From Gigaspora rosea (taxonomy: Eukaryota > Glomeromycota > Glomeromycetes > Diversisporales > Gigasporaceae): a stretch of DNA of 64,000 nt. Below are positions 44,496 to 53,067 of the stretch, piece after piece. How positions within the stretch are numbered: position 1 is the first letter of the stretch; each line of letters opens with the position of its first letter. Both the position numbers and the translations under genes were made by a program. The stretch spans positions 25,968 to 89,967 of the forward strand of contig QKWP01001999.1 of NCBI GenBank assembly GCA_003550325.1, written 5' to 3'. Below the pieces are notes generated by a model. It was given only the letters and a program-made list of their open reading frames with translations, was not told the DNA's origin and did not search any database.

Positions 44496-44538
44496 ATTAT
44501 ATATTTCACTTAATTTCACACAAATTTTTTTTTCAAAA

Positions 44539-44911
44539 ATGAAAGTAGCCAAATGTAGCATTAATTCAAAAAAATTTAAAAATTGTAATTATAAAAAAAA
44601 AAGTTAAAACAAATAAAAAAATAGATGATGATGATGAATTTTACTCTACTTTGTTATTAATATTTTCAAGAATAAAAAATAAACCAACTCCATTTTTGCC
44701 ACCAAATAATGAAGATAATAATAATAAGCCAGAAAATAATTCTACATCTGATAGTAATGTCAGCTGTCCCATTTGCAAATTAGAATTCACTCAAAAAGAA
44801 ATTGAAGAACATTTAAAAGATCATCTCAAAAATCCTTTATCAAAAGATTTTATATGTGATAGATTAAAAATGAACAAAAGTGCTATAGAATTTGATAATA
44901 TATTTTTATAA
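44539..44911 (+). pseudogene. Small C2H2/UBZ-like zinc-finger protein
   Basis: ATG 44539 opens a basic N-terminus (MKVAKCSINSKKFKN) that shifts frame in an A-run at about 44590-44601. The continuing frame ends at 44911. It has an Asp/Asn-rich linker and the finger CPICKLEFTQKEIEEHLKDH (Cys-x2-Cys-x11-His-x3-His), whose spacing and EHL-x-x-H ending resemble UBZ/RAD18-type fingers that bind ubiquitin. About 120 residues. Coding-like sequence seems to continue past 44911 in other frames. Role unknown; a DNA-repair or replication link is only suggested by UBZ family habits. Confidence 0.5.
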
Positions 44912-45090
44912 ACTCACAAATTTTCAAATAAGAGAACTAATTAAAACATTACAAAAATATATAGAAAAATATGGTGAAAATTTTATTATTTTCTTCCAGA
45001 TAAAATGAAACAAGAAATATATTATAATTTTGACAAATTAATGCTTGGAATGGTTGGCGCTATAATTAAAGTTTCTAATTTATCATTTTT
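44912..45090 (+). pseudogene. Coding-like continuation in shifted frames
   Basis: Reading across two presumed indels gives helical sequence NFQIRELIKTLQKYIEKYG followed by LPDKMKQEIYYNFDKLM. It is likely the C-terminal part of the UBZ-like protein or a separate tiny gene. Evidence is composition only. Confidence 0.3.
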
Positions 45091-45120
45091 TTTTATAAAT
45101 TTTATCTTTAATTTTTTTTA

Positions 45121-45128
45121 TATAAATA
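45121..45128 (+). promoter_or_regulatory. TATA box of the membrane-protein gene
   Basis: TATAAATA 30 bp before the ATG at 45158. Confidence 0.4.
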
Positions 45129-45157
45129 TATTATAATTTAAAAAACTCAAAATAAAA

Positions 45158-45727
45158 ATGTCAACTATTAATGAAATTGAAGGCAAATTACTTGAATTAA
45201 ACCACCTTTTAGAACTACAAAACAATATTCTTGAAATTGACAATACTACACTTTCAAATGCAAATAAAAGCCTTCGAAAAAAATATCTTACTCTAAATCA
45301 CAATTATTTAAATCTTATTAAATACAATACTAAAAATAATAAATTATTTATTTGGGAAATTATTTTAACTTTAAAAATCCTATCAGATATTTTTTTTACA
45401 TATTTTATATTAAACAATTGCTCAAAAAACAAATCAAAAGTTATCTATTGTTTTTTCTCACATTCTTTTTACTATCAATATATGACTGATTTAATAATAT
45501 TTATATTCATATTATATTTATATTTAAAACTATTTATAAATTTATTATTAAAAAAACAATTATTTATATTTTTATATTTTGTAATTTTATGTATAATAAT
45601 ATTAGAAAATGTTGTCAAAAATGTTGTAATTTCTATTGTCAAGTATTTTGTGGTTTATTTTCTTTTTCTTTATATTTTATTTACTTATATTTTATATATT
45701 ACCTTTATGTTTGGTCTGGCTTATTAA
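45158..45727 (+). CDS. Multi-pass membrane protein with N-terminal coiled coil, unidentified
   Basis: 189 residues, intact. Residues 1-50 form a Leu/Asn/Glu heptad region (INEIEGKLLELNHLLELQN), likely a coiled coil. Four hydrophobic spans follow at about 66-86, 108-128, 132-153 and 158-185, separated by short Lys/Asn loops. It is the last gene of the Rep cassette on the same strand. A small membrane protein beside Rep could serve particle exit, membrane anchoring or mating/transfer, but nothing in the sequence shows which. The spans are rich in Phe, Ile, Leu and Tyr, which AT-rich DNA favours, so some caution is due. No family recognised. Confidence 0.55.
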   Translation: MSTINEIEGKLLELNHLLELQNNILEIDNTTLSNANKSLRKKYLTLNHNYLNLIKYNTKNNKLFIWEIILTLKILSDIFFTYFILNNCSKNKSKVIYCFFSHSFYYQYMTDLIIFIFILYLYLKLFINLLLKKQLFIFLYFVILCIIILENVVKNVVISIVKYFVVYFLFLYILFTYILYITFMFGLAY

Positions 45728-46580
45728 AACCAAGAGATTAAACTTTATTAATGATTTATTTCAAAATTAATAAAGTAAAAATTGTTATATTTTTTTAATA
45801 AAGTCTAATTTAAAGATTTTTTTGCTAAATAATTTTATTTTTTTATTATCGAGTGTGAAACATGGGTGTGGGGACCCATGTAAGCATCTCACTACCTTTA
45901 ATAATTAACATGTCCAGTATATTAACAATTAATCAAACATTTTCACCACATAGGAAATTGTGTTCATGAGTAAATACAAAATCGTTTGTGATTTTGCTAG
46001 TATGAGCCTGCATAGCTCAGAAGCACATTATCTCTATATAATTATTTTTTTAAATTTTTAATAATAATTCTAAAATAGTTATAAAATTAAAATAACATAT
46101 TATTTAATAAAGAAAAATAATTTTATATTATTATTTTGATTAATTCAATATTTAATTGTTTTGAGATTTGGAGATGTTATCAGGAGAAATATTGAATTAA
46201 AACATGATTTATCGTGTTTTAATTCAATAAAGAGGATCATGACATATCAAAAAATTGACACACAACATCACAGAGAGAGAGAAAGGAGGGAGGACAACAA
46301 AGTTACAATGTTTAATATCAGCGATTAATTACAATGATTCAGTTAACGCTTGGAGTGTTAAGGCTCCAAGCATCGACTGTATTATCGTATTATCGATGAT
46401 TTTAAACACCGTAACGTTTACTATTAAGTTTTATTTTTTGTTTTCTATAAACTAAAATATATATTGTTAAATAAAATGAAAATTATAACTTTTAATATTT
46501 TATATTATTAATAAAAGATAGTTTTTAATGATTATTATACAAATACAATGCATATATGTTTTTTTTTTAATTATTAAAAA
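45728..46580. other. Non-coding stretch between membrane gene and transposase
   Basis: Holds a less AT-rich patch at 45850-46020 (ATGGGTGTGGGGACCCATG is a 19-nt palindrome-like hairpin), the stem-loop at 46191-46228, and a 66-residue frame at 46255-46455 (MTHNITEREKGG start) that I do not trust as a gene. Confidence 0.4.
46191..46228. promoter_or_regulatory. Perfect 14-bp stem-loop
   Basis: ATTGAATTAAAACA, a 10-nt loop (TGATTTATCG) and the exact inverse. It could be a terminator, a cruciform or an origin stem of the Rep cassette; the loop lacks the CRESS nonanucleotide. Confidence 0.5.
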
Positions 46581-47475
46581 ATGTCATTAAAATCTTTACA
46601 TGATATTTTTTTTAATAAAGAAAAATGTATAAATTTTTTATTAGAAAAAGAAATATTAAAAGATAAACAAAGTTGTGAGATTTGTAATTCAGAAATAACT
46701 CGATATATTAATTATTACAAATGCAAGAATCGAGAATGCAACAAAACAGAATCAGTTTTTAAAAATACTATTTTTTCAAATAGCAATATAAAATGTAATG
46801 ATATTTTATTAATAGGATATTTCTGGTTATGCAAATTAAGTTATACATCAATTAATATGATGACAACTTTTTTATCAGTTACTATTATTAAATTTACAAA
46901 TATATTTCAAGATTTAGCAATTTTTAAATTAACAAGTAAAGATCATATTATTGGAGGAAAGAATATTATTTGTGAAATTGATGAAAGTAAATTCAAAAAA
47001 TATGAAGATTTTTGGATTGTAGGTAAATTAAATTATAAAAAATTTTTAATATAATTATTTAAAATAATAAAATATATACTATGATATTTAATTTTTATTT
47101 TATATAGGTGGTACTGAAAGAACCAAAGAAAAGAAATGCTTTTTTGTTATAACAGAAAATCGAAAAGCACCAACTTTAAGAAGAATAATTAAACAATATG
47201 TAAGACCAAGGTCAATAGTTCATACAGATCATTGGAAAGGATATAGTCATTTAGATCAATTAAATATAATTCATTATAGAGTAAATCATTCAAAAAATAG
47301 AATTCAACGAGAAACAGGAGTACACACTAATAGTATTAAAGGATTATGGAATGGCGTAAAATTAAATATATCTCCTAGAAATTGCTCTAAACAAATATTA
47401 GAAAAGCATCTTTATGAATTTATTTGGAGACATAAAAATAGAATAATTTATTTGAAGCTTTTATTAATTTATTAA
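46581..47475 (+). CDS. Merlin (IS1595/ISXO2-like) transposase with one intron
   Basis: Exons 46581-47022 and 47108-47475 join across an 85-bp GT-AG intron (GTAAAT...ATATAG); the junction makes WIVGGTER, exactly the conserved DDE-domain sequence. N-terminal zinc ribbon CEIC...CKNREC (about residues 33-54). DDE motifs: CEIDESKF (first Asp), IVHTDHWKGY (second Asp) and HTNSIKGLWNGVK, where the family normally has Glu (IEGxW) but this copy has Lys, a G-to-A type change likely to kill catalysis. The last codons run in another frame from about 47446, where one missing A explains the loss of the usual NLFEAFINLL ending. Total about 270 residues, the usual size. No TIRs were found, so it may be a cassette gene or a separate relic. 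Confidence 0.82.
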
Positions 47476-47607
47476 AATAATTATAATATATTATAATTAA
47501 TATTATTATAAAAAATATAAATATTTTTTTATTTTATTAAAAATATTTTAATAAAAAATAAATTAAAGTAAACTAGAATTTTATATATGTTTTTATCATA
47601 ATTATTA

Positions 47608-47680
47608 ACGTTGGGTGGTTTGCAAAAAAAAAGCATTAAGGCGCAGCCGCGATGCCTTTTTTTTTAGTATTACTGCCCAA
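47608..47680. repeat. GC-rich hairpin with GTTGGG/CCCAAC ends
   Basis: GTTGGGTGG (about 47611) pairs imperfectly with CTGCCCAAC (about 47674). Inside, AAAAAAAAAGCAT pairs with ATGCCTTTTTTTTT around the loop TAAGGCGCAGCCGCG. A small MITE-like or structured-RNA sequence overlapping the right direct repeat. Confidence 0.45.
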
Positions 47681-47725
47681 CTATAAATTACTAACAAAAT
47701 TAATAGTTAATACTAAAAATAAGTA
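47656..47725. repeat. Right 70-bp direct repeat of the Rep cassette
   Basis: Partner of 39848-39917, same orientation, 68 of 70 identical. Confidence 0.85.
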
Positions 47726-47958
47726 AAAATAAAAAATAGAACCTTATATTGAAGAAGTAAATATGGTCAGAGAAAAAGTAATAAAAATTATATAATACTG
47801 CACAGAGAAACGCTCTATCTAAGTATTATATGTACATTGTAAAAGAAGAAAAAAAACTACGCCTATAAGAATATTTGAGAAAGAAATTTCAATTCAGAAT
47901 TTTTTCTACTGTATCTCACGTGCCATTCATTGTTTATTCTACAAGGACCAGAACTTAC

Positions 47959-48299
47959 TTGTAACTTGGTCCTAATTCAGTAGGCATATTCCCAAAATAG
48001 ACAGTGTAAACATTGTTGATTTTTTGGAAAGGGTAAGCCAAAATGCCCACTTTGTTGAAATTTTGCAAAGCCAAAAAGGCGGCAGAGAAGAGACCCAAAT
48101 TGTAAAGAGCGTGAGAGTATATGCTTTGCTGAATAGCATAGTTGACCAAAAGTATGTTTCTACGAATGTTATCACACCTTCTGACAAAAAACCAGAGTTG
48201 TTGCTCTACTACTTGTTCTATAGTAACAAAGTTTTCCACCTGAAGAGTCAAACCCATAAGGAGAAAGTTCTTTTTCATCTCTATTTTAGTTCTTCTCAT
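47959..48299 (-). CDS. Unidentified exon-like ORF with strong donor site
   Basis: A balanced, less AT-rich frame of about 114 residues on the minus strand, quite unlike its surroundings (for example LYNLGLFSAAFLALQNFNKV and YFGNMPTELGPSY). It ends at a textbook donor, ACAA|GTAAGTTC (GT at 47958-47957), just before an in-frame stop, so this looks like an exon of a real or once-real gene. The N-terminal Met is uncertain; an acceptor-like CTATAG lies near 48218. The hAT MITE at 48322-48607 sits directly upstream. No family recognised. Confidence 0.4.
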
Positions 48300-48321
48300 A
48301 TACGATCTGAAACTCTGTATC

Positions 48322-48607
48322 TAGTGTTCCTCAAATTCAAATCAAATCAAATATTGAATCAATTTGAATTTGATCAAATCAAATTGACCCTGATTTGAAT
48401 TTGATTTGATTCAAATATTTGAGTTTGAATTTGATTTGAATTTGAATTTTTAATAGTAATTTTCAAATCAAATCAAATATTTGTTAAATCAAATCAAATT
48501 TGGCCATATTTGAATTTGATCAAATCAAATATAGTCAAATTTGAATTTGAATTTGATCAAATAATTGATTAAAATATTTGAAGATCAAATCAAATTGCGG
48601 AACCCTA
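48322..48607. mobile_element. hAT-like MITE (TAGGGTTCC family), copy 4
   Basis: TAGTGTTCC...GGAACCCTA with exact 8-bp duplication TCTGTATC (48314-48321, 48608-48615). Confidence 0.9.
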
Positions 48608-48842
48608 TCTGTATCCAAGTCGCTTCTAGTTAGAGTTTTTGTTATGTACAAGTATACTAATAACAAAGTTTTTATAGGTCGGCATTAATGGAAAAGTTGG
48701 AACTGATAATTATCAGAAAGAGTTGTATGATTTTTGCCTCGTTTATTTATTTATTTTTTTATCATTTTTATTTATTTATTATTATTTTTTTTAATGTTTA
48801 TTTTAATTTTTATTTATTTTTTATTTATTTATTATGTATTTT

Positions 48843-48845
<3 letters not shown>

Positions 48846-48925
<80 letters not shown>
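48846..48925. repeat. 80-nt T homopolymer
   Basis: An unbroken T run within a T-rich stretch (48745-48970). It could be the poly-A tail of a minus-strand retroelement or an assembly artefact. Confidence 0.8.
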
Positions 48926-49009
48926 CAACTTATACTTATTCATTTTTTGGTTTTTTTTTATTTTTTTGTTAGTTTTCTGATGCTTTTCCATTTCTTTGAT
49001 TATATGCCA

Positions 49010-49745
49010 TTCTTATAGTAATTTGGTAGCTTGTGATAATTTGATCATATTCTTGCTGGTGTTCTTGCAGTAAAGTAACAGCATTCTTGGATGAAGTGAT
49101 AGCATTCTTGTGGTAATTTGACACTATTCTTTTGTAATTTGATAGTGTTCTTGTGTGATTTTATAGGAGTTCTTGCAGTGAAGTGCTAGCTTTCTTGTGG
49201 TGAAGTAATAGCACTCTTGTAGTAATTTAACACTGTTCTTGTTGTAATTTGATAATGTTTCTATATGATTTACAGGCATACTTGCAGTAAAATGATAGCA
49301 TTCTTGTGGTATTCGACATTGTAGTAAGTAAAGTAATAACTTTCTTGTAGTAACTTGATAGTGTTTTTGTAGTAATTAATAGTGTGCTTGTATGTGTGAA
49401 TTATAGTGGTTTTGTAGTAAATTGATAGTATTCTTGTATGCATTCTTGTAGTGAAGTAACAGCATTTTTTAGTAATATGACAATGTTCTTGTAGTGATTA
49501 TATGCGTTTTTGTGGTATGCTTGTATGTATTCTTGTAGTAAATTATGGCGTTCTTGTAGTAAATTAATGGTATTCTTGTATATGTTCTTGTGGCGAAGTA
49601 ATGGTATTTTTGTAGTAATTTAATGGTGTTATTGCTGTAAAGTAATTGTGTTCTTGTAGTAAATTGATAACATTTTTGTGGTAAGTTGAGTGCAGTTGTA
49701 TGCATTCTTGTAGTGAACTAATTTGACAATGTTTTTGTAATAATA
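49010..49745. repeat. Degenerate minisatellite, TTCTTGTAGTAA words
   Basis: About 25-30 irregular copies of a unit like TTCTTGTAGTAATTTGATAG, spaced 20-45 bp. No gene. Confidence 0.75.
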
Positions 49746-49974
49746 TAATATCTAATATTGTAATAAAAAAAATTATAATAAAATTTATATTTTATTATAC
49801 ATTAAAATAAATATTGTAATAATAAAATAAAAATAATTAGAAATTTATAGCAATTTCCTGATGTATTGTAGTAGAATTAGTATTTGGTATATTATATTTT
49901 TTTTTAATAAATCATAATACTGTAGCAAATTTATTAACTTTCCCGATGAAGGGTTAATGATTTATAATTAATTG

Positions 49975-51566
49975 TTATATATTGATCCTGATTATTAAAA
50001 TTCTTAATGATCTATTTTTTAGATCATTAAGAATCTTAATGATCTATTTTAGGCCATTAAGATTCTTAACAATCTATTTTAAATTATTAATAATCTATTT
50101 TAGATTATTAAGAATCTTAATGATTTATTTTAGATTATTAACTTAATGATTTAAAAATAGATTATTAAGAATTTTAATATTTTGTTTTAGATTATTAACT
50201 TAAAGATCTAAAATAGATCATTAAAAATCTTAATAATCTAAAATAAATCGTTAAGAAACTTAACGACCTAAATAGATCATTAAGATTCTTAAATATCTAT
50301 TTTTAGATCTTTAAATTAACAATTTAAATAGATCATTAAGATTCTTAATAATCTATTTTTAAGTTATTAAATTAATAATCTAAAATAGATCGTTAAGATT
50401 CTTAATGATCTAATATAGATCATTAATGATTTAAAATAGATTGTTAAGATTTTTAATGATTTAAAATAAATCTTAATAATTTAAAAATTGATCGTTAAGA
50501 ATCTTAACAATCTATTTTAGATTATTAACTTAAAAGATCTAAAAAATAAATTGTTAAGAACGTTAACACTATTTTAACAATTTATTTTAAATCAGTAAAA
50601 TTCTTAAATAGATATCTGGCTCTGAAGGACCCTGGACATGTAGTACAGAGGTCATACATTACACATTTCAGCAAAAACCCCCGAAATTTGAAAAGCAAAA
50701 AATCAGTTTTTGGCAATTATTTTGGCATCCAGTGGTCCAATTTGAATGAACTTTTTTTAAAATGAAGCTCCTAGTGAGGCGCATCTAATAAAAAAAAAGT
50801 TCATTCAATTCTAATTACTGGATCAAAAGTTATTTAAATAAATAGATTTTGTCATTTTCAGCAAATTAGGTCAAAATTGGCCAAAATCCAGTTATGACCT
50901 ATATGAGAGATGTCCGGGTCCTGGCTCTGATCTCTAATTTTAATGGTCCAAAATAAACTATTAAAAAACATTAAAATCGTAATAGTCTAAAAAATAGATT
51001 GTTAAGAATCTTAATAATCTAAAATTTAGTTGTTAATCATTAAAAATCTTAATGGTAGTTGATCATTAAGAATCTTAATGATTATAATTTAGTAGTTAAT
51101 TATTAAGAATCTTAATGATTAGTAATTTAGTAGTTGATTGTTAAAAGAATCTTAATAATTATAATTTAGCAATTATTTGTTAAGAATTTTAATGATTATA
51201 ATTTAGTAATTAATCGCTAGGCTAATGCATAGCATTATATGTCCAGAGCACATCATATAGTGTTCATCATATTACACAAACACGTTAATATGCATATGTT
51301 GGTAACATTAAAGCACAAATATAGACACGCGTGCGGACAGACAAAAAATTCCAAATTCTATTTCTGATAAGATTTACATCATATATATGCAAATATATCA
51401 AAAAAGTAAAATTTGACAAGATTTTTACAATTGAAGCACATCAGGAAGGTAATTTTTGTATCACTTTGCATAGACACTTCTGGACCGTCACTATGCTCTG
51501 GCCAATTAAGAATCTTAACAATTATAATTTGTAGTTAATTGTTAAAAATCTTAATAATTATAATTT
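49975..51566. repeat. Palindromic GATC-centred satellite, also 52655-52829 and 60486-60535
   Basis: Degenerate tandem copies of AATGATCTATTTTAGATCAT and TTAAGAATCTTAA, each self-complementary, giving a ~30-bp quasi-palindromic period. The same words occur at 39111-39250. Several elements (50626, 51581, 52846) are inserted in it. Confidence 0.75.
50626..50922. mobile_element. hAT-like MITE (AGGACCCC family), copy C
   Basis: AGGACCCTGG...CCGGGTCCT with exact 8-bp duplication GGCTCTGA (50618-50625, 50923-50930). Inserted in the satellite. Confidence 0.88.
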
Positions 51567-51580
51567 AGTAGTTGATTGTT

Positions 51581-52640
51581 TTTTTTCTATTTTCTAAGTC
51601 AAAGTGCCCACTTCAGGGAGAGCTTTTTTATTCAAGATAATCAGATCCCAGACGCCCTATATGGAGGGACATCCGGCATTTGTTCATTAACGAGAGTACA
51701 ACTAGCCTCACCTGCAACTTTTGGTTGCCTATTTAAGTAGCCACCCGAAGGTTCTATACTAGCTGTCATACCTGCAATCCACATACTGGCATTGCCTATT
51801 TAAACCCTCTGATCCTTGCCTTCTGTCAGCCCATCTTGTATCACCAGAACACTGTTCCGGATGCTAACTAGTTCCCCTTAGGACTAATTTATCCCATTGG
51901 GAAACTGGTAGAGCGGTCCCTGTCCCACACAGGTATCACCTACACTTCGTTAGCATATGCAATTGCCTAAACCAACACTTGCAGTTAGGAGTGGTTACCT
52001 AACTGCTATCACTACCTACTTCTGCCCTTGTAGAGTTCATCTGACCCAGTACCGTCCTTTTCCTCTTTCGGTTTCTTTCCCCTGGAAGCTTTCTTTTCTC
52101 TGGTTGCCTTCCTACTTTCAATCTGAGGACCCAGAAGGGTTGGTCTGCCCTGGCGAACCCAGGAGCTCCCTCCCCCTGGTACATGATTTTGAAACACATG
52201 ACCTTTTCCTCCAGTGAGACCCCTGGTAGTCCAGTTGGTAGGGCCCGCCATAAGCCTTTTTGTCGTAAGTCCGTTTCTGGTCAGTCCGCTACAGGTCAGT
52301 CCTCGTCTGATTCCTATTAGGTACCGTTGAAAGTCCGGTTATCTCTCTACTCGGGACTTGCCAAGTATAGTTTTCCTTTGTCCTACGGTTCTGTGCATAA
52401 CACAGCACCTGCGCTCCCCAGGATCTACACGCCCCAGTTCTGTGCGTAACATAGTGCCAAAGCTTCCAATACGAGTTGGTATAACCTAGAAAACAGATTT
52501 GTAAATCCGAGCTTAGAATCCAGGTTACTGTAACACAGGTAAATTCTTTGAAATCGTCTCCAGTGGGATTCGAACTCTGTACCTTTGCTACAACTACTTG
52601 GGGGTGACAACTATCCAACTACACTATGTCGCCATACTCC
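51581..52640 (-). mobile_element. 1.06-kb retroposon with tRNA-like head (SINE-like)
   Basis: Flanked by AGTAGTTGATTGTT on both sides (51567-51580, 52641-52654), a 14-bp duplication, with a T-run at the left, the A-tail of a minus-strand copy. The minus-strand head reads GGCGACATAGTGTAGTTGGA (A-box-like) and, about 50 nt on, GAGTTCGAATCCCAC (B-box, GTTCGAATCC), spaced as in a tRNA. The body is far less AT-rich than its surroundings and has no convincing ORF. It contains plus-strand A-box-like pieces near 51907 and 52222, and a repeated GTTATGCACAGAAC-like word. A tRNA-derived SINE of unusual length or a chimeric retrocopy. Confidence 0.65.
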
Positions 52641-53067
52641 AGTAGTTGATTGTTAGGAACCTTAATTATTATAATTTAGTAGTTGATTGTTAAAAATCTT
52701 AATGCTCTATTTATTATAAGAATTTTATGATACTAAAATAGATTATTAAGATTTTTATTGATCTATTTTAGATCATTAAGAATCTTAATAATCTAAAATA
52801 GATTATTAAAAATCTTAACGATCTATTTTAGGATCATTAAAATTCAAAATTTAGGAAACTCTTTCCTGTAGATCACTAAACCAAATTCAGAGCTTAGGGA
52901 AACAACACAAAATACATAGGAAAACAAACAATGCTTGCTTAATTATAGGCCTTGGGGCCTAATTCAATACCTAAACCCCAGTTCCTGTTTAGTTGCCGTT
53001 CAAAATAACTAAAAGAAAGGGAGATAGCCTTTTTACCACACCCCGTGTGTTCTCGCACTTCTTTACG

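Noticed and set aside
46255-46455. 66-residue ORF between the membrane protein and the transposase
   Set aside because: No motif, no TATA-start arrangement like its neighbours, composition ambiguous.
48688-48972. 94-residue ORF with a long Phe run
   Set aside because: It is the translation of the T homopolymer and T-rich flanks.
51905-52260. Functional tRNA genes in plus orientation
   Set aside because: Only A-box-like words; no matching B box, acceptor stem or anticodon arm could be drawn.
52012-52618. Minus-strand ORFs of 60-109 residues within the SINE-like element
   Set aside because: No conserved motif; open frames follow from its higher G+C, and the retroposon structure explains the region.
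49975-52829. CRISPR-like regular repeats in the satellite
   Set aside because: Units are self-similar throughout with no unique spacers, and the genome is eukaryotic.
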